From positions 1-10,533 of the forward strand of contig DAOVGU010000017.1 of the NCBI GenBank assembly GCA_030672255.1: a stretch of 10,533 bases of DNA. Direction: 5' to 3'. Shown one piece after another: positions 1 through 6,444 of the stretch. The translations under genes and the position numbers were made by a program. The DNA comes from a bacterium (GTDB lineage: Bacteria > Ratteibacteria > UBA8468). Below the pieces are notes generated by a model. That model had not been told where the DNA came from and searched no databases. It worked only from the letters and a program-made list of their open reading frames with translations. Positions within the stretch are counted from its first letter, which is position 1. Each line of letters begins with the position of its first letter.

Positions 1-1
1 G

Positions 2-1201
2 GCAATTACTCAGGATAGGGTTTTGGAGAACTTCTTTCTGGAGAGAAGTGCGAAGAAATCAATCGTAGGAAATATCTATAAGGCCAAAGTAGAAAAGGTA
101 ATTCCGGCATTGAATGCCTCTTTTCTGAATTTTGGGGAAGAAAGAGAAGGATTCTTACCCAGAGAGGATTTTTTGGAAGAACTTCCTTATCAGGAAGATT
201 TGGTAGGGGAGGAGATTACCCCTCTTCGTTCACTGGAAAAGATCAAAAAAGGAGATGAAATCTTGGTCCAGGTTGTCAAGGATTCCATTGGAACAAAGGG
301 ACCTAAATTGACCACTCGCCTTTCTCTGCCTGGCAGATACCTGGTGCTGCTTCCCCGGGAAAAGAAAAGAGGAATTTCCAAAAGAATTAAGGAGGAAAAG
401 GAACGAGAGCGATTAAAAAGTCTCTTGGAGAATTTAGTTCCTAAGCAAATGGGCATCATCGTTCGCACCTTAGCCGAGGGTCAGAGAAAGAGAACCTTTG
501 CTCTTGAAATTAAGCAATTGCTAAAGAGCTGGCAAAGGATTAAAACAAGAACTACGGCTGCTCCTTTCCTTCTTCATCAGGAGTTAAGTTTAGATTTGCG
601 CACGATGAGAGACCTTGGTTTTGCCAATGTAGAGGAAATTATTGTCGATTCTCCTTTCCAGTATAAGAATATTCTTAGATTTTTGAAGCTCCATGCTCCC
701 TCTCTTAAAAGGAAGGTAAGGCTTTACCAAAAAGAAGTTTCCCTTTTTGAAAATGAGGGAATAGAAAAGGAAATAGAGAGACTCTTTCAGAAGAGAGTCT
801 GGTTAAAAAATGGTGGCTCCATTGTTATTGAGGAGACGGAGGCTCTGGTCTCCATTGATGTTAACAGCGGAAAAAGGGTTCAAGGACAGAATGTAAGAAG
901 AGCAATTCTGAAAACAAATTTAGAGGCAGTGAAAGCTATCGCCCGCCAGATTAGACTGCGAAATTTAGGAGGGATCATCATCATTGATTTTATCGATATG
1001 GAATCCCCTTCCGATCAGAGATATGTCCACAGATCTTTAGAGGAGGAACTGGAGGCCGACAAAGCAAGGATAAAGATCCTTTCGATTTCAAAGTTGGGTT
1101 TGGCAGAGATGACCAGGCAGAGAACAACCGAAAGCTTAAGTTCCTCTTATTTTGAGAATTGTCCTTATTGTGAGGGGACAGGCCGAATTAGAAAGGAGTA
1201 A
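2..1201 (+). CDS. rng: Ribonuclease G/E family endoribonuclease, 5' end outside window
   Basis: This is a single-strand-specific endoribonuclease of the RNase E/G family, which acts in mRNA decay and rRNA maturation. The frame is open from base 2. A TTG at 23 is not the true start, because the upstream codons (AITQDRVLENFFLER) continue the family's N-terminal strand; by comparison with E. coli RNase G about 16 residues are missing. Visible in order are the S1 RNA-binding region (IVGNIYKAKVEKVIPALNAS), the VKDSIGTKGPKLTT segment, the catalytic Mg-binding motifs SIDVNSGK and IIIIDFIDME, and the zinc-link CPYC followed by EGTG. The protein stops seven residues after EGTG, whereas E. coli RNase G has roughly 80 more residues forming the small C-terminal domain. 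The stop codon touches the structured element that begins at about 1202, so the tail may have been lost to an insertion, although short natural forms exist. Family assignment is firm; truncation is an inference. Confidence 0.93.
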   Translation, partial: AITQDRVLENFFLERSAKKSIVGNIYKAKVEKVIPALNASFLNFGEEREGFLPREDFLEELPYQEDLVGEEITPLRSLEKIKKGDEILVQVVKDSIGTKGPKLTTRLSLPGRYLVLLPREKKRGISKRIKEEKERERLKSLLENLVPKQMGIIVRTLAEGQRKRTFALEIKQLLKSWQRIKTRTTAAPFLLHQELSLDLRTMRDLGFANVEEIIVDSPFQYKNILRFLKLHAPSLKRKVRLYQKEVSLFENEGIEKEIERLFQKRVWLKNGGSIVIEETEALVSIDVNSGKRVQGQNVRRAILKTNLEAVKAIARQIRLRNLGGIIIIDFIDMESPSDQRYVHRSLEEELEADKARIKILSISKLGLAEMTRQRTTESLSSSYFENCPYCEGTGRIRKE

Positions 1202-1556
1202 GGGAGGCTCGGAGCACTTTCTCGACGGCACGCTCGCAGAAATGCTTCGCTCTGGACGCCTCCTCTGTCTGGGCTTTCATACGGCGTCTAAGGCCGTCTA
1301 CGAAAGTCTCCTCGCCTCTGGTTTTAAACACTAATGTAAGGACTATTTCTGGAGGCGTGCCTTGTTAGCGACTCACGCCCCTCTGTATCTCCCCACAAGT
1401 GGGGAGAACATAAAAGATAGAGACTCGCTGGGGGAATGCTGTGCGACGAGTAAGGAGCACGAGATAGCATTGGGTGCGAGATGTGAGCACCCTGACCGAA
1501 GCACCGTAGGTGCGAGACCTGATGAGCGTGCCGCTGAAGAAGATAGTCCGAACATA
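1202..1556. other. G+C-rich hairpin-rich element, candidate structured RNA or mobile repeat
   Basis: About 355 bases with no convincing gene fill the gap between rng and iolB. G+C is about 55% by hand count, clearly above the flanks. Perfect hairpins include 1389-1396 with 1399-1406, 1472-1477 with 1487-1492, 1501-1505 with 1509-1513, and a bulged stem 1435-1444 with 1457-1460 plus 1466-1471. Others are 1203-1208 with 1258-1263, 1274-1278 with 1302-1306 enclosing 1281-1285 with 1293-1297, and 1354-1359 with 1374-1379. Long-range complements are GGACTAT (1340-1346) with ATAGTCC (1543-1549), and CGGCACGCTC (1226-1235) with GAGCGTGCCG (1524-1533); taken together these two would cross as a pseudoknot. 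GGCACGC (1227-1233) can alternatively pair with 1355-1361. The 3' end (GAAGAAGATAGTCC) resembles the group I intron S element, but no P/Q core is recognisable. The strand is unknown, since a palindromic repeat folds on both. It could be a structured ncRNA, an iolB leader or a mobile repeat. Confidence 0.5.
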
Positions 1557-1559
1557 CCT

Positions 1560-2330
1560 ATGCATTGCCATTATTGTGAAAAGGAAGGTTACACCTCTCT
1601 TACCAAAAATATGAAATCTTTAAAACTTATTGAACTGGGGATAGTTCGTTTAAAAAGGAATGATGGTTTCAAAGAGAGAATAGGAGATAAAGAGGCGGTG
1701 TTGGTAATTTTGGAAGGGAAATGTAGTATAAAGACAAAGAGCCACTCCTTTCCTCAAGTAGGGAAAAGAAAAAATCCCTTTGCAGGAAAGGCCACCGCGG
1801 TGTACCTTCCTCCATATACCAACTATGATATTGTTGGGAAATCCGATTGTGAGATTGCTGTTTGCAAGGTAAAAGCAAAAAGGAGAGGAAAACCTGTTCT
1901 GATAACCCCGGACAAGGTAAGGTTAAAGAAGGTAGGCAAAGACAATTTTAAGAGAGACGTTTATAACATTGTTAATGGAAAGACAGGAGCGGAGCATATC
2001 TTAGTAGGGGAGACCATAAATAGAAAAGGGAATTGGAGCAGTTATCCTCCTCATAAGCATGATAAAGATAATTTGCCTTTTGAGTCAAAACAGGAGGAGC
2101 TCTATTTCTTTAAATTAGAGCCGGCGGATGGTTTTGGAATAATGAGGTTGTATAATGGAAAAAATGATGAGGTTTTTACCATAAAGAACAATGATGTTGT
2201 GGCCATTCCCCGAGGTTATCATCCGGTAGGGGTGATACCGGGATATCGTATCTATTACCTCTGGATTTTAGCCGGTAAAAAAAGGATTTTAAAGCCAAAG
2301 GATGATCCAAGATACAGTTGGGTAAAATAG
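1560..2330 (+). CDS. iolB: 5-deoxy-glucuronate isomerase (IolB/KduI family cupin)
   Basis: IolB converts 5-deoxy-D-glucuronate to 5-dehydro-2-deoxy-D-gluconate in myo-inositol catabolism, in the cytoplasm. The 256-residue product is close to the usual 265-275. The bicupin signature is clear: EIAVCKV at 98-104, then GNWSSYPPHKHD at 158-169 carrying the metal-ligand histidines H165 and H167, E180 in the KQEELYFF segment, and IPRGYHPV at 217-224 with H221, followed by PGYRIYYLWILAG. The frame is open further upstream to 1362, but that part lies in the structured element and has no family resemblance. ATG 1560 gives an N-terminus (EGYTSLT...LGIVRL) that fits the family. No Shine-Dalgarno sequence precedes it, so the native start may have been altered. 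No other iol gene is in the window. KduI-like activity on another uronate is possible. A MITE-like repeat starts at the stop codon. Confidence 0.9.
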   Translation: MHCHYCEKEGYTSLTKNMKSLKLIELGIVRLKRNDGFKERIGDKEAVLVILEGKCSIKTKSHSFPQVGKRKNPFAGKATAVYLPPYTNYDIVGKSDCEIAVCKVKAKRRGKPVLITPDKVRLKKVGKDNFKRDVYNIVNGKTGAEHILVGETINRKGNWSSYPPHKHDKDNLPFESKQEELYFFKLEPADGFGIMRLYNGKNDEVFTIKNNDVVAIPRGYHPVGVIPGYRIYYLWILAGKKRILKPKDDPRYSWVK

Positions 2331-2331
2331 A

Positions 2332-2464
2332 AAATAGGGACAGCGACCATTTTATGGAAAATTTGTTTGATAATACTCAGTTACGTCCCGTCGATGGTAA
2401 TTAATAATAATGAGGAGTACCTTTTTCTATTGGATTTGAGAATAAATGGTCGCTGTCCCTATTT
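2332..2464. mobile_element. MITE-like element with perfect 21-bp terminal inverted repeats
   Basis: The ends 2332-2352 and 2444-2464 are perfect inverted complements sharing the core AATAGGGACAGCGACCATT. The match continues outwards with a two-base offset into the iolB stop codon on the left (ATAGAA) and TTCTAT on the right. The 91-base interior has no gene. The loop is far too long for a terminator. The format (133 bp, long palindromic ends, no ORF) fits a non-autonomous element or a repeat mobilised by a Y1/REP-associated transposase acting in trans. No target duplication is evident. It fills the iolB-gnd gap, so any gnd promoter must lie within it or in the AT-rich stretch just after it. 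Confidence 0.72.
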
Positions 2465-2486
2465 ATTCTATTTATTTATTTATTTT
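2465..2486. repeat. Short ATTT-rich simple repeat
   Basis: A run of TTTA/ATTT units directly follows the MITE-like element and precedes the gnd ribosome binding site. It is very AT-rich and unstructured, which may help keep the gnd ribosome binding site accessible. No promoter hexamers are convincing here. Confidence 0.55.
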
Positions 2487-2496
2487 TCCTATTTTT

Positions 2497-2502
2497 AGGA
2501 GG
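2497..2502 (+). promoter_or_regulatory. Shine-Dalgarno site fixing the gnd start
   Basis: A full AGGAGG lies three bases before ATG 2506. It rules out the longer in-frame start at 2446, which sits inside the right arm of the MITE-like element and would add 20 hydrophobic residues foreign to the family. The spacing is unusually tight. Confidence 0.85.
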
Positions 2503-2505
2503 AAA

Positions 2506-3993
2506 ATGAAAAAGGCAAATATCGGCGTTATCGGGATGGAAGTAATGGGAAAAAACCTGGCTTTAAATATGGAGAGCAAAGGCTATGTTGTTGCTGTATA
2601 CAACCGTACCGGCGTAAAAACCAAAGCTTTTGTTGAAGGTTCTGCAAAAGAAAAAAAGATAACCGGTACTTATGACTTAAAGGATTTTGTCGCCTCCCTT
2701 GAATCCCCGAGAAAAATTATGCTGATGGTCAAAGTAGGCGAACCGGTGGATAATTTTATTAATCAACTCGTTCCTTTGCTTGAAAAAAAGGATTTAATTA
2801 TCGACGGCGGAAATTCCTACTTCAAAGATACTATCAGACGAAATAACGAATTAACTCAAAAAGGATTCCTTTTCATCGGTACCGGAGTTTCTGGAGGAGA
2901 GGAGGGCGCATTAAAAGGGCCATCGATGATGCCCGGTGGCCAGAAAGAAGCATATTCCCTTGTTGAAAAAATATTTAAGGACATCTCCGGGAAGGCCGAT
3001 GACGGAGAGCCATGCGTCACTTATATTGGACCTGATGGAGCGGGGCATTTTGTTAAAATGACCCATAACGGAATTGAATATGGCGATATGCAATTGATCG
3101 GTGAGATGGCCTGGTTTTTCAAAAATTCAGGGATGGGCTCCGCAGAGATCGCGGATATTATGGCTAAGTGGAATGGCGAAAACGACGCTTTACGTTCTTA
3201 CCTTATTGAAATTACCGCCGAGAGCGCAAGAGAAAAGCACAAGGGAACAGATGAGTACCTCGTGGACAGAGTTGCCGATATTACAAGAATGAAAGGAACC
3301 GGCACCTGGACCGTCCAGAGTGCCCTGGAATTACTCGTGCCGATTCCCACAATTGCGGCGGCGGTATTTTCCCGGGAGATGTCCCAGGATAAGGATTTAC
3401 GATTGGAGATGTCAGAAATAGTAACTCTAAAAAAACCTGTATCTAAGGAAGAGAAAAACGAATTGGTTGAACTTGCTCATGACGCTTTATACATCGCCAA
3501 AATCTCTTCTTACGCTCAGGGTATGGCTTTGCTGAAGGCGGCTTCAAAAGAATACAAATTTAACCTGAACCTGGGAGGAATCGCTAAAATCTGGCGAGCG
3601 GGATGTATCATCAGGGCTCAATTTCTTGATGATATTACCAGGTCTTATGAAGAAAACGCGGATTTGCCAAACCTTCTTGCCGCTCCAAAATTTTCTGAAT
3701 TTGTGTCTAAAAACCTTGAAAAACTTGGACTCTTTATTCAAATGGCACACCAGGCCAGAGTGCCAAGCCTTGCGATGGACAGTGCTTATGACTATATTGT
3801 GCAACTTTGCAGCCCGGTGATGTTTTCCGCTCAGGTAGCTGCCTTACAGAGGGACTATTTCGGCGCTCACGGTTATTTTAAAATAGGCGGACCAAATGAC
3901 CCGAGGATTATGACTACAGCTGAAGGAAAAATAAGAGAGTTCCACACCGAGTGGATGTTAGATGACCGGCCGGAAAAAGAAGTGGAAAAATGA
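2506..3993 (+). CDS. gnd: 6-phosphogluconate dehydrogenase, decarboxylating
   Basis: This enzyme oxidises and decarboxylates 6-phospho-D-gluconate to D-ribulose 5-phosphate in the pentose phosphate pathway, reducing NADP(+) or NAD(+). The 495-residue product is slightly longer than the 468 of E. coli. Visible features are the Rossmann loop GVIGMEVMG (7-15), the NRT at 33-35 that usually favours NADP, DGGNS (100-104), the substrate-binding GVSGGEEGALKGPSMMPGG (127-145), the catalytic Lys184 and neighbouring His187/Asn188 in FVKMTHNGIEYGD, KGTGTW (263-268), and the C-terminal RDYFGAHGY that completes the neighbouring subunit's active site. The tail after GAHGY diverges from the enterobacterial form. 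The stop codon overlaps the pfp start (ATGA, 3990-3993), implying co-transcription and coupled translation. All key residues are present and the gene looks functional. Confidence 0.97.
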   Translation: MKKANIGVIGMEVMGKNLALNMESKGYVVAVYNRTGVKTKAFVEGSAKEKKITGTYDLKDFVASLESPRKIMLMVKVGEPVDNFINQLVPLLEKKDLIIDGGNSYFKDTIRRNNELTQKGFLFIGTGVSGGEEGALKGPSMMPGGQKEAYSLVEKIFKDISGKADDGEPCVTYIGPDGAGHFVKMTHNGIEYGDMQLIGEMAWFFKNSGMGSAEIADIMAKWNGENDALRSYLIEITAESAREKHKGTDEYLVDRVADITRMKGTGTWTVQSALELLVPIPTIAAAVFSREMSQDKDLRLEMSEIVTLKKPVSKEEKNELVELAHDALYIAKISSYAQGMALLKAASKEYKFNLNLGGIAKIWRAGCIIRAQFLDDITRSYEENADLPNLLAAPKFSEFVSKNLEKLGLFIQMAHQARVPSLAMDSAYDYIVQLCSPVMFSAQVAALQRDYFGAHGYFKIGGPNDPRIMTTAEGKIREFHTEWMLDDRPEKEVEK

Positions 3994-4409
3994 AAAACGC
4001 AGTTATCGCCCAATCGGGTGGGCCAACGGCGGTAATAAACAATAGCATCCGCGGGGCAATCGATGGGTTAAAAGCAGCAAAAAAAATGGATAAAATATAC
4101 GGAGCAAGGAGGATTTAAATAGAAGTGGGTGCCTGTGCCGCAAGAATTGCCACTTCCGGAGAAAATGGCTATATATCCACAATTGTAAGAGCGCAGGCAG
4201 ATAGATATCGGGTTACCTACGATAAAGTTTCCTTAGAAAAGGTTGCTAATTCAAAAAGGGAGTTTCCGGGAGAGTGGATCGCTTCCAACAGGGTAGATGT
4301 AACGGATAGCTTTGTAAATTGGGCAATGCCATTGATTGGCGGAGATCTTCCTCAAGTTACTGGATTTAAAAAGATAACCGCTCCCAGGGTAATAGGTAAG
4401 TTTTCCTAA
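3990..4409 (+). pseudogene. pfp: Pyrophosphate-type 6-phosphofructokinase, internal deletion and IS-truncated 3' end
   Basis: The intact enzyme would phosphorylate fructose 6-phosphate using pyrophosphate in glycolysis/gluconeogenesis. Only the two ends of the gene survive. Codons 1-42 (3990-4115) encode the start, with the phosphate-binding loop AVIAQSGGPTAVINNSIRG, and then hit TAA at 4116-4118. From 4119 the same frame continues as the C-terminus: VGACAARIATSGENGY, LEKVANSKREFP, DVTDSFVNWAMPLIGGDLPQ. Family members are about 400-420 residues; roughly 270 are missing, including the catalytic TIDND-type region, so no activity is expected. After Arg at 4386-4388 the host sequence is interrupted by the IS66-type element, whose terminal repeat supplies the present last codons and the stop at 4407-4409. 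GTG 4125 could start a 94-residue fragment, but it has no function on its own. An assembly error at the deletion joint cannot be excluded. Confidence 0.88.
4381..4388. repeat. Left target-site duplication of the IS66-type element
   Basis: CTCCCAGG lies immediately outside the left inverted repeat and is repeated exactly at 6445-6452 outside the right one. Eight base pairs is the duplication length typical of IS66-family insertion. The bases belong to pfp codons for Ala-Pro-Arg. Confidence 0.95.
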
Positions 4410-4415
4410 AAATAT
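4389..4415. repeat. Left terminal inverted repeat of the IS
   Basis: The repeat reads GTAATAG, then G, then TAAGTTTTCCT, then an A-rich tail. It matches the complement of 6418-6444 at 24 of 27 positions. It overlaps the 3' end of the pfp remnant and provides that frame's TAA stop. Confidence 0.92.
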
Positions 4416-4452
4416 CCCCTCTGTCAGGTTGGTCAGACCGAAAAAGAGGGAT

Positions 4453-4490
4453 AATAAGAGCACTTTGATTTCAAGGTGCTCTTATTTTTT
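4453..4490 (+). terminator. Strong intrinsic terminator carried by the IS
   Basis: A 15-bp stem (4453-4467 with 4472-4486, only one G-T pair), an ATTT loop and a following T run fit a rho-independent terminator on the plus strand. It would stop transcripts arriving from gnd-pfp. The transposase stop codon falls at the loop, so on the minus strand the same hairpin closes the transposase message, although it has no clean T tract in that direction. It lies inside the IS and is therefore not the native pfp terminator. Confidence 0.85.
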
Positions 4491-5982
4491 GAGGGTTTGT
4501 CGCTAAGGATAGGAAAATATTAAGGGGTTTTCTCCCATTCAAGATGCCAGTTTGCACTATGCTCATTATTACTGCGTGATTTCTGGCTCCAGCCTTTGAT
4601 CTGTTTCCAAAAGTTATCTTCCTCATAATGACTGAGGATCGAAATCCTCTTTCTGCTCTGTTGTTTGTCGGTTCAACCTCTGGATGTTCAAGGAAGGTAA
4701 GTAATTCGTTATTGTGTTTAATAATTCTCTTTTTAAGCCTTTGTATATCTGCATTTTCCGATGGATAGAGAAGAATATTTGTTATCTTTTGAGCAGTAAT
4801 ATCTTTGAAGTTTCTTAATTCCTTTAAATCCTCCTCAGTCTCTTTTCCAGCATGGAATCTATTCCAGGCATCTAAAGCCTCTTTCAAGATGCTCTTTAAA
4901 TTCTGACAGAAAATAGCTTCCTGACTATCCTCTGGGAATTTATTCTTTTCTTCTATATCATTGATTTCGTCTAGAAGATGGCAGGTGCACTTCTGTTTGC
5001 CGAGTGCTTCAATGCTATTATAGGAAGAATAAAAATCGGAGATGAGAAATCCACCGTATTTTTCACCTAAAGTATCTTGGACAATATCGGCTCCTCTACT
5101 TTTCTTCATTCTGTATAATGCCGCCTCTTTATTGATGAAATCCCATAATTGCCAGTTTTCGTTATTTACTTTCCAGCCGGTCTCATCGGCACAAACCCAA
5201 TGAGAATGACGGATTATATTCTTTATCTGTTCATAGAGAGGTTCTCCATTCTCTGCCATCTTTGTATCAAAGTTAAGTAATGATGGATGAGTAAGCTCTA
5301 AGCCAAAGATATCTTTGAATATCCTTTTTGTCTTTCTATAGGGTATTCCAATATAGCGGAAATATCCTGAGACTGCCCGGGCACTTGTGCCAATACGGCT
5401 ATTGGGGATTATTGCCTCTATATCTTTCGGATAAATTGTCTTCTTGCAAATAGAGCAGTAACCGTAGTGGAGACGATAAGAAGTATTTATTGTCCTTACC
5501 TGAATATCCTGGACCACATGTTCTTCAAAAGAAGATGGATAAACTTTGATATTGTGGTCGCCACATCTGTCACATTCGGTAGGCCAGATATTGATATATT
5601 GGTCGATCCTTTTGGGTCTTGGTCGGCTTGCACCACGATGACCAACTGGTGCCCCTCTTTTTTTGGCAGGTTTGTCTTCTTCCTTTTTCTGTTCTCGTTT
5701 AAATGCCCCTGATTTAATCAGGGGTTGATTTAACTCTTGCTGAAGGGATTGTTTCTCCTCTTTAAGTAAATGATTTTCTTCTCGAAGTTTTAGAATCTTC
5801 TTTTCGGCCAGATTCATTACCCTTTCTCTCTTCTCTGCAGTCTCCTGCCAATAATCCCTTTCTGCAATAACTTGGAAGATTGAGCCTCCATTCAGATAGG
5901 GACAATTCTTCCCTTCTTTACAAATAGAGATAGTTACCTTTTCTTCTTCTCCAACCATAAGATCTCTCGGTTTATCTTGCAT
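4471..5982 (-). CDS. IS66-family DDE transposase (TnpC type)
   Basis: This protein catalyses cut and strand transfer of the surrounding element. Of its 503 residues, 37-85 form a heptad-rich coiled coil typical of the IS66 N-terminus. A basic linker (KKRGAPVGHRGASRPRPKR) follows. Cysteines 137/140 and 176/179 form the IS66 zinc-binding domain. The DDE catalytic domain has Asp266 (ADETGW), Asp316 (LISDFYSSY) and Glu444 (NNRAERGFR). The C-terminus, GRKPLNIFLSLATNP, is the usual IS66 ending. The catalytic triad is complete. The start at 5982 lacks a ribosome site; an alternative ATG at 5958 is preceded by GAGAG. Both starts lie inside the 3' end of the upstream small gene, so translation is probably coupled to it. 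Confidence 0.94.
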   Translation of the reverse strand: MQDKPRDLMVGEEEKVTISICKEGKNCPYLNGGSIFQVIAERDYWQETAEKRERVMNLAEKKILKLREENHLLKEEKQSLQQELNQPLIKSGAFKREQKKEEDKPAKKRGAPVGHRGASRPRPKRIDQYINIWPTECDRCGDHNIKVYPSSFEEHVVQDIQVRTINTSYRLHYGYCSICKKTIYPKDIEAIIPNSRIGTSARAVSGYFRYIGIPYRKTKRIFKDIFGLELTHPSLLNFDTKMAENGEPLYEQIKNIIRHSHWVCADETGWKVNNENWQLWDFINKEAALYRMKKSRGADIVQDTLGEKYGGFLISDFYSSYNSIEALGKQKCTCHLLDEINDIEEKNKFPEDSQEAIFCQNLKSILKEALDAWNRFHAGKETEEDLKELRNFKDITAQKITNILLYPSENADIQRLKKRIIKHNNELLTFLEHPEVEPTNNRAERGFRSSVIMRKITFGNRSKAGARNHAVIMSIVQTGILNGRKPLNIFLSLATNPQKIRAP

Positions 5983-6284
5983 AACTTATAGATTATTTCC
6001 CACAAGTTGTTATAATTCTTCACTCCTTTTCTTACATCTTTTATTAACTCTTTTGGAACAAAGTACATCTTTGTCTTCCCTTTTTCACTGTAGGAAAGAT
6101 AGATAAAAGGTCCATGTTTTTTCTTTCCTTTATGGCACCAGCATTTCTTATAACCACAGGTTAGGTAATACTTACTTATTGTAGTGCGCAGTATTTTCCT
6201 TAAAGAAGGAGCACTCTTCATCAACTTTCTTTGCTCTTGTTTTAATCTGTCTATTCTGTTCATTTTACTATTACTATATTGCAT
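5934..6284 (-). CDS. DUF6788-like small protein, IS partner
   Basis: This is a 116-residue, lysine-rich protein with a Cys cluster CGYKKCWCHKG (C43, C48, C50), then GPFIYLSYSEKGKTKMYFVPKE and a helical tail. The layout matches small DUF6788-type proteins that accompany IS66-like transposases in environmental bacteria and archaea; I recognise the pattern but know of no established function. The Cys cluster and basic charge suggest a nucleic-acid-binding helper. Its last 49 bases overlap the transposase start in another frame. The -10 box of its promoter ends five bases before ATG 6284, so either the message is leaderless or translation starts at Met8 (6263), which gives 109 residues. Confidence 0.75.
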   Translation of the reverse strand: MQYSNSKMNRIDRLKQEQRKLMKSAPSLRKILRTTISKYYLTCGYKKCWCHKGKKKHGPFIYLSYSEKGKTKMYFVPKELIKDVRKGVKNYNNLWEIIYKLCKINREILWLEKKKR

Positions 6285-6289
6285 TAGTA

Positions 6290-6318
6290 ATTATAGCAAA
6301 AAAATAAGAATAAGTCAA
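6290..6318 (-). promoter_or_regulatory. Near-consensus sigma-70-type promoter of the IS genes
   Basis: Read on the minus strand this is TTGACT (complement of 6313-6318), 17 bases, then TATAAT (complement of 6290-6295) with an extended -10 TGC just before it. Transcription should start at about 6283, at or next to the first ATG of the small protein. Only one of the twelve hexamer positions departs from consensus. Confidence 0.75.
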
Positions 6319-6333
6319 ATCTTGGCCAGAAAT

Positions 6334-6361
6334 TTGACAAGGTTGGGGGGGGTGATACACT
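6334..6361 (+). promoter_or_regulatory. Possible outward promoter with a G8 spacer
   Basis: TTGACA (6334-6339), a 16-base spacer containing a run of eight G (6345-6352), then an extended -10 TGA-TACACT (6353-6361). It faces out of the IS towards the HAD-larA-kinase operon. The -10 is weak (four of six), so this is tentative. Confidence 0.33.
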
Positions 6362-6387
6362 ATTTAGAAAAGAACAAGGAGAAGTTT

Positions 6388-6422
6388 TTGACAGGGAGTT
6401 GAAAGAAAGAGTAAAATATAAT
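6388..6422 (+). promoter_or_regulatory. Possible outward promoter at the right IS end
   Basis: A perfect TTGACA (6388-6393) is followed after 18 bases by TAAAAT (6412-6417), and a perfect TATAAT occupies 6417-6422 inside the right inverted repeat. The first pairing has acceptable spacing; the second is 23 bases away and unlikely to pair. It would transcribe rightwards through the pfp tail and palindromic repeat into the HAD-larA-kinase genes, which have no other obvious promoter. Confidence 0.45.
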
Positions 6423-6444
6423 TTCAGGAAAACTTAACTATTAC
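6418..6444. repeat. Right terminal inverted repeat of the IS
   Basis: Its complement starts GTAATAG, then T, then TAAGTTTTCCT, matching 4389-4415 with three mismatches over 27 bases. Confidence 0.92.

Larger units (their letters stand above)
4389..6444 (-). mobile_element. Complete IS66-type insertion sequence, 2056 bp
   Basis: Both ends are defined by sequence: 27-bp inverted repeats (4389-4415 and 6418-6444, 24 of 27 matching) starting with GTAA as in IS66, flanked by the perfect 8-bp duplication CTCCCAGG. Inside, on the minus strand, a small DUF6788-like protein overlaps an IS66-type DDE transposase. The classical IS66 helpers TnpA and TnpB are absent, so this is a reduced type with one transposase plus the small partner. 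A minus-strand promoter close to consensus lies just inside the right end, and a hairpin terminator overlaps the transposase stop. The element sits in the last codons of pfp. Intact ends, duplication and transposase suggest a fairly recent, possibly still active, insertion. Confidence 0.93.

Noticed and set aside
1152..1334. 60-residue plus-strand ORF after rng
   Set aside because: It begins inside rng in another frame, lies mostly in the palindromic region, and shows no domain or ribosome site.
1202..1556. A standard group I intron, RNase P RNA, tmRNA or tRNA in the structured region
   Set aside because: The S-like segment and a P3/P7-like order tempted a group I call, but no P4 or Q sequence is recognisable, the P8 region would be about 180 bases, and the flanks are two different genes rather than split exons. 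No RNase P or tmRNA core motifs and no T-loop were found.
1362..1559. Longer iolB start adding 66 residues
   Set aside because: The added segment is translation of the structured element and has no resemblance to IolB.
2332..2464. Terminator for iolB
   Set aside because: The arms are separated by 91 bases and no T run follows a compact stem.
2446..2505. Longer gnd start at 2446
   Set aside because: It lies in the MITE arm; AGGAGG directly before ATG 2506 and family alignment support the later start.
4116..4118. TAA in pfp as a recoded codon or readthrough stop
   Set aside because: The whole catalytic middle of the enzyme is missing at this point, so readthrough would not restore a working protein. 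A deletion joint is simpler.
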